DNA of 43,734 nt, taken from assembly GCA_009377665.1 (NCBI GenBank), contig WHTO01000007.1:1-43734 (forward strand). Direction: 5' to 3'. Under the pieces are notes generated by a model. The model worked only from the letters and a program-made list of their open reading frames with translations. It was not told the origin of the DNA and made no database searches. The stretch comes from Dehalococcoidia bacterium. Its GTDB lineage: Bacteria; Chloroflexota; Dehalococcoidia; WHTO01. This document shows, piece by piece, positions 41,018-43,734 of the stretch (position 1 is the stretch's first letter; each line of letters begins with the position of its first letter). The position numbers and the translations under genes were made by a program.

Positions 41018-41935
41018 ATGCAGATTTCCGATCGCGTGCATCTGATCCCGGCCGAGGCCTCCCTCTACACCGGGCCCTTCCCTCCGAACGTCTGGCTGGT
41101 CGTTGACTCCGGCGAGGCCGTCCTGGTCGACAGCGGCTTCGCCGAGGAGCAGGCCATCGCCGCCCGCCTTAATTACATTGGTGGACTGGACGGCGTCCGG
41201 CTAAAAGAGATCGTGCTGACGCACCACCACTTCGACCATTCCTCCGGCGCCGACACCATCCGCCGCAGCACGGGCGCCACGCTGGCGCTGCACGAGGACG
41301 AAGAGGACTTCATCAAGAATCCCCGCGATGATGCCCCAGACGACATGGTGATCCCGGACGGGGAGAAGGAGCTGGCGGAGGCGGCAAAGGGCTGGCGGGA
41401 GGAAGCCAGGAAGGCAATCCCCAACAGGCTGCTGCGCGACGGCGACGCCATAGGCGTCGGCTCGGCCACCCTGCGCGTCATGCACACTCCGGGTCACACC
41501 CTCGGCAGCCTTTGCCTCTACCTCGACGAGGAGGATGCGGTCTTCACCGGCGACACGGTGCTCGGTCGCGGGACGGTAGCCATCAACCCCCCGCCGTACG
41601 GAAACATGGGAAGCTACCTGGAGTCGCTGACGAAGCTGGAGGCGTCGGGCGCCGAGCTGATCTGCCCCGGACACGGGCCCACCGTCGAGGAGCCGGCGCA
41701 GAAGGTTCGCGAGCTGATCGCGCACCGCCACGATCGGGAGACGCAGATCGTGGAGCGGGTGCAGGCCGGGCGCAACACCGTCGGCCAGCTCCTGAAGGAC
41801 ATCTACCCGGAGGTTGATCGGCGCCTGCACAGCTTCGCCACCAGCCAGCTCCTGGCCCACCTGCACAAGCTGCAGGACGAGAACCTGCTCGAACTCTCCG
41901 GCAAAGGCCGCGAGACGGCCATCGCGCTCAAGTAG
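41018..41935 (+). CDS. MBL-fold metallohydrolase, LACTB2-like
   Basis: LTHHHFDHSSGADTI, HTPGHTLGSLCLYLDEEDAVFTGDTVLGRGTVAI, ICPGHGPTVEEP, C-terminal winged-helix-like segment. Confidence 0.92.
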   Translation: MQISDRVHLIPAEASLYTGPFPPNVWLVVDSGEAVLVDSGFAEEQAIAARLNYIGGLDGVRLKEIVLTHHHFDHSSGADTIRRSTGATLALHEDEEDFIKNPRDDAPDDMVIPDGEKELAEAAKGWREEARKAIPNRLLRDGDAIGVGSATLRVMHTPGHTLGSLCLYLDEEDAVFTGDTVLGRGTVAINPPPYGNMGSYLESLTKLEASGAELICPGHGPTVEEPAQKVRELIAHRHDRETQIVERVQAGRNTVGQLLKDIYPEVDRRLHSFATSQLLAHLHKLQDENLLELSGKGRETAIALK

Positions 41936-42145
41936 CGTCGAGCAGCGCGTTACGGGCGATATCGTCGTCGTACGCGGCGCCCGGTCGAGCTTTGCCCTTT
42001 GATCCATCCCTGGGCAGCTCGCGCTGAGTTCCACGGCTTTCACAGCCCCGCTGTGCCGATGAGCCCAGAGGCCTCGTTGGTTTTGACACGTGGAGACTCA
42101 ATGGGTAGGATGGGCGGCAATGGCGCGTCGCCCTGAGGCCCGCTC

Positions 42146-43734
42146 TTGACTGCTGGCCGAGTATGCTCCGCTCTCCTTGTATGCCTGGTGGCTGCAGCTG
42201 TGGCGACCTCCCAGCATACCCCGGCGAGCGCCGACATCACGATCACCGTCAACAGCACCGCCGACTCCAATGACGCGACGGCTCAGACGGCCTGCGAGGA
42301 CGGCACAGCGGGGTGCACGCTCCGCGCCGCGATCAGCCTGGCGAACGCCGAACCCGGCGACGACACGATAAACGTCGAGCCGGGGACCTATACGCTGGCG
42401 CTTGCTGGGGCGGGCGAAGACGGCAACGCCACGGGCGACCTCGACATCACCGGCGGCCTCGCGATCAACGGCTCGACCACCGGCGACGTGATCATCGACG
42501 GCAACGCTCTCGACCGCGTGCTCCATATAGAGTGCGCCTGCGATGTCGCCCTCAACGACCTGGCGGTGCAGGGCGGGTTGATCTCCGGTGACACAGGCGG
42601 CGGGGTACTCAGCCTGGCCGACACGCTCACCCTCAACCGCGTTACGGTTCGCGACAACGCCGTGACGCAGAGCTCGCACGGCGGCGGCATCATGAACGTC
42701 GTCGGGAGCAGCATCGTCCTCAACGACAGCACGGTGGAGGATAATTCGGTCACTTCCGTCTCGAATTTGACACTGGGCGGTGGACTCGCCTCCCAGGGCA
42801 CGGTTGAGGCCAACAACAGCACATTCAGTGGCAACAGCTCGGACAACGTTGGCGGCGGCCTCTCCGTCGGGGACGCGACCCTCAACAACGTCACGGTTAC
42901 CGACAACTCGGCGGCGGAGGCCGGTGGCATAGTGGTTGAGGCGTTTGGGTCCGCCACGCTCACGCTGCGCAACACGCTGGTCGCCGGCCAGGCCGCCGGC
43001 GAAGACTGTGGGCTCATCGGCCCTCTCGGCGCCACGATCGTCTCAGCGGGCCACAACCTGGACAGCGACGGTAGCTGCGACCTCGACGCCACCGGCGATC
43101 TCCCCGACGGCGACGCCGACATCGAGGCCCTGGCCAGCAACGGCGGCCCCACGCAGACCCACGCCCTCGGCCCCGACAGCGACGCCATCGACGCCGGGAA
43201 CCCGGCCACACCCGGCTCCGGCGGCGACTCCTGCCTGGCCGCGGACCAGCGCGGCATCGCGAGGCCCCAGGACGGCGACGGAAACGCCACGTCCATCTGC
43301 GACATCGGCGCCTTCGAGCTAGAACTGGATAGCGACAGCGACGGCGTCCCCGACGCTAGCGACAACTGCCCGAATGATGCCAACCCTGGCCAGGAGGACT
43401 TCGACGGCGACAACATCGGCGACGCCTGCGACCCCGACATCGACGGTGACGGCGTCGCCAACGCCGAGGATGAGTGCGCCGAGACCCCGCTCGGGACCGA
43501 CGTGGCCGATGACGGCTGCCCGGACCAGGACGGCGACAACGTCTCGGATAACAAGGACAACTGCCCAACCGTCCCGAACGCCGACCAGGCCGACGCCGAC
43601 AACGACGGCATCGGCGACGCCTGCGAGGGCGACCAGGACGGCGACGGCGTGATCGATGACGATGACAACTGCCCGGCGGTAGCCAACCCCGACCAGGCGG
43701 ACCTGGACGGCGACGGCGTCGGCGACGAAGTCCT
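42146..43734 (+). CDS. Secreted CSLREA/right-handed beta-helix protein with C-terminal thrombospondin type 3 repeats; 3' end outside window
   Basis: Open frame absent from ORF track: signal-like [58 protein letters not shown], beta-helix repeats, then [35 protein letters not shown]...; TTG at 42146, upstream in-frame TGA at 42134. Confidence 0.85.
   Translation, partial: MTAGRVCSALLVCLVAAAVATSQHTPASADITITVNSTADSNDATAQTACEDGTAGCTLRAAISLANAEPGDDTINVEPGTYTLALAGAGEDGNATGDLDITGGLAINGSTTGDVIIDGNALDRVLHIECACDVALNDLAVQGGLISGDTGGGVLSLADTLTLNRVTVRDNAVTQSSHGGGIMNVVGSSIVLNDSTVEDNSVTSVSNLTLGGGLASQGTVEANNSTFSGNSSDNVGGGLSVGDATLNNVTVTDNSAAEAGGIVVEAFGSATLTLRNTLVAGQAAGEDCGLIGPLGATIVSAGHNLDSDGSCDLDATGDLPDGDADIEALASNGGPTQTHALGPDSDAIDAGNPATPGSGGDSCLAADQRGIARPQDGDGNATSICDIGAFELELDSDSDGVPDASDNCPNDANPGQEDFDGDNIGDACDPDIDGDGVANAEDECAETPLGTDVADDGCPDQDGDNVSDNKDNCPTVPNADQADADNDGIGDACEGDQDGDGVIDDDDNCPAVANPDQADLDGDGVGDEV

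Noticed and set aside
42388-43686. 432-aa minus-strand Ser/Pro-rich ORF
   Set aside because: Antisense shadow of the CSLREA/beta-helix/TSP3 gene; low-complexity composition mirrors the repeat region.
43330-43734. Regular GAC/GGC-rich repeat, possible CRISPR or tandem array
   Set aside because: It is coding: repeats translate to thrombospondin type 3 Ca-binding units; no constant-repeat/variable-spacer layout.

Overview
High-GC bacterial chromosomal window, possibly Chloroflexota (inferred from gene content only; no taxonomic search was possible). It is mostly single-copy metabolic genes: a 3' fragment of an enoyl-CoA hydratase, malic enzyme, amidase with a small upstream partner, acyl-CoA synthetase, Kef-type antiporter, APH-type kinase, a three-domain RidA-like protein, PPOX and cupin proteins, alpha/beta hydrolase, luciferase-like oxidoreductases, CaiB-type CoA transferase, berberine-bridge-type oxidase, EamA transporter, PlsX, thioredoxin and thioredoxin reductase, a sugar-type ABC transporter, UdgX-like uracil-DNA glycosylase, citrate synthase, and two MBL-fold hydrolases. 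Four regions look accessory or unusual. (1) 11.8-16.9 kb holds sulfotransferase, glycosyltransferase and methyltransferase genes, including a sulfotransferase/coiled-coil/GT2/GT4 fusion apparently split by one extra G near 12958-12960. (2) 19.75-21.13 kb is a Fic gene bracketed by inverted copies of a 12-9-12 palindromic element. (3) 25.46-28.23 kb is a 2.7-kb segment between an intact tRNA-Thr(CGT) and a same-orientation copy of its 3' half. It carries a Tat-exported PhoX/DUF839 gene preceded by four in-phase 11-nt Pho-box-like repeats. (4) 31.0 kb has a CsoR-type palindrome between a CsoR-family repressor gene and trxA/trxB. A secreted CSLREA/beta-helix/thrombospondin-type-3 protein runs off the right edge and is missing from the supplied ORF track. 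No CRISPR array, rRNA or intact transposase was seen. All family calls come from reading motifs, not from database searches.
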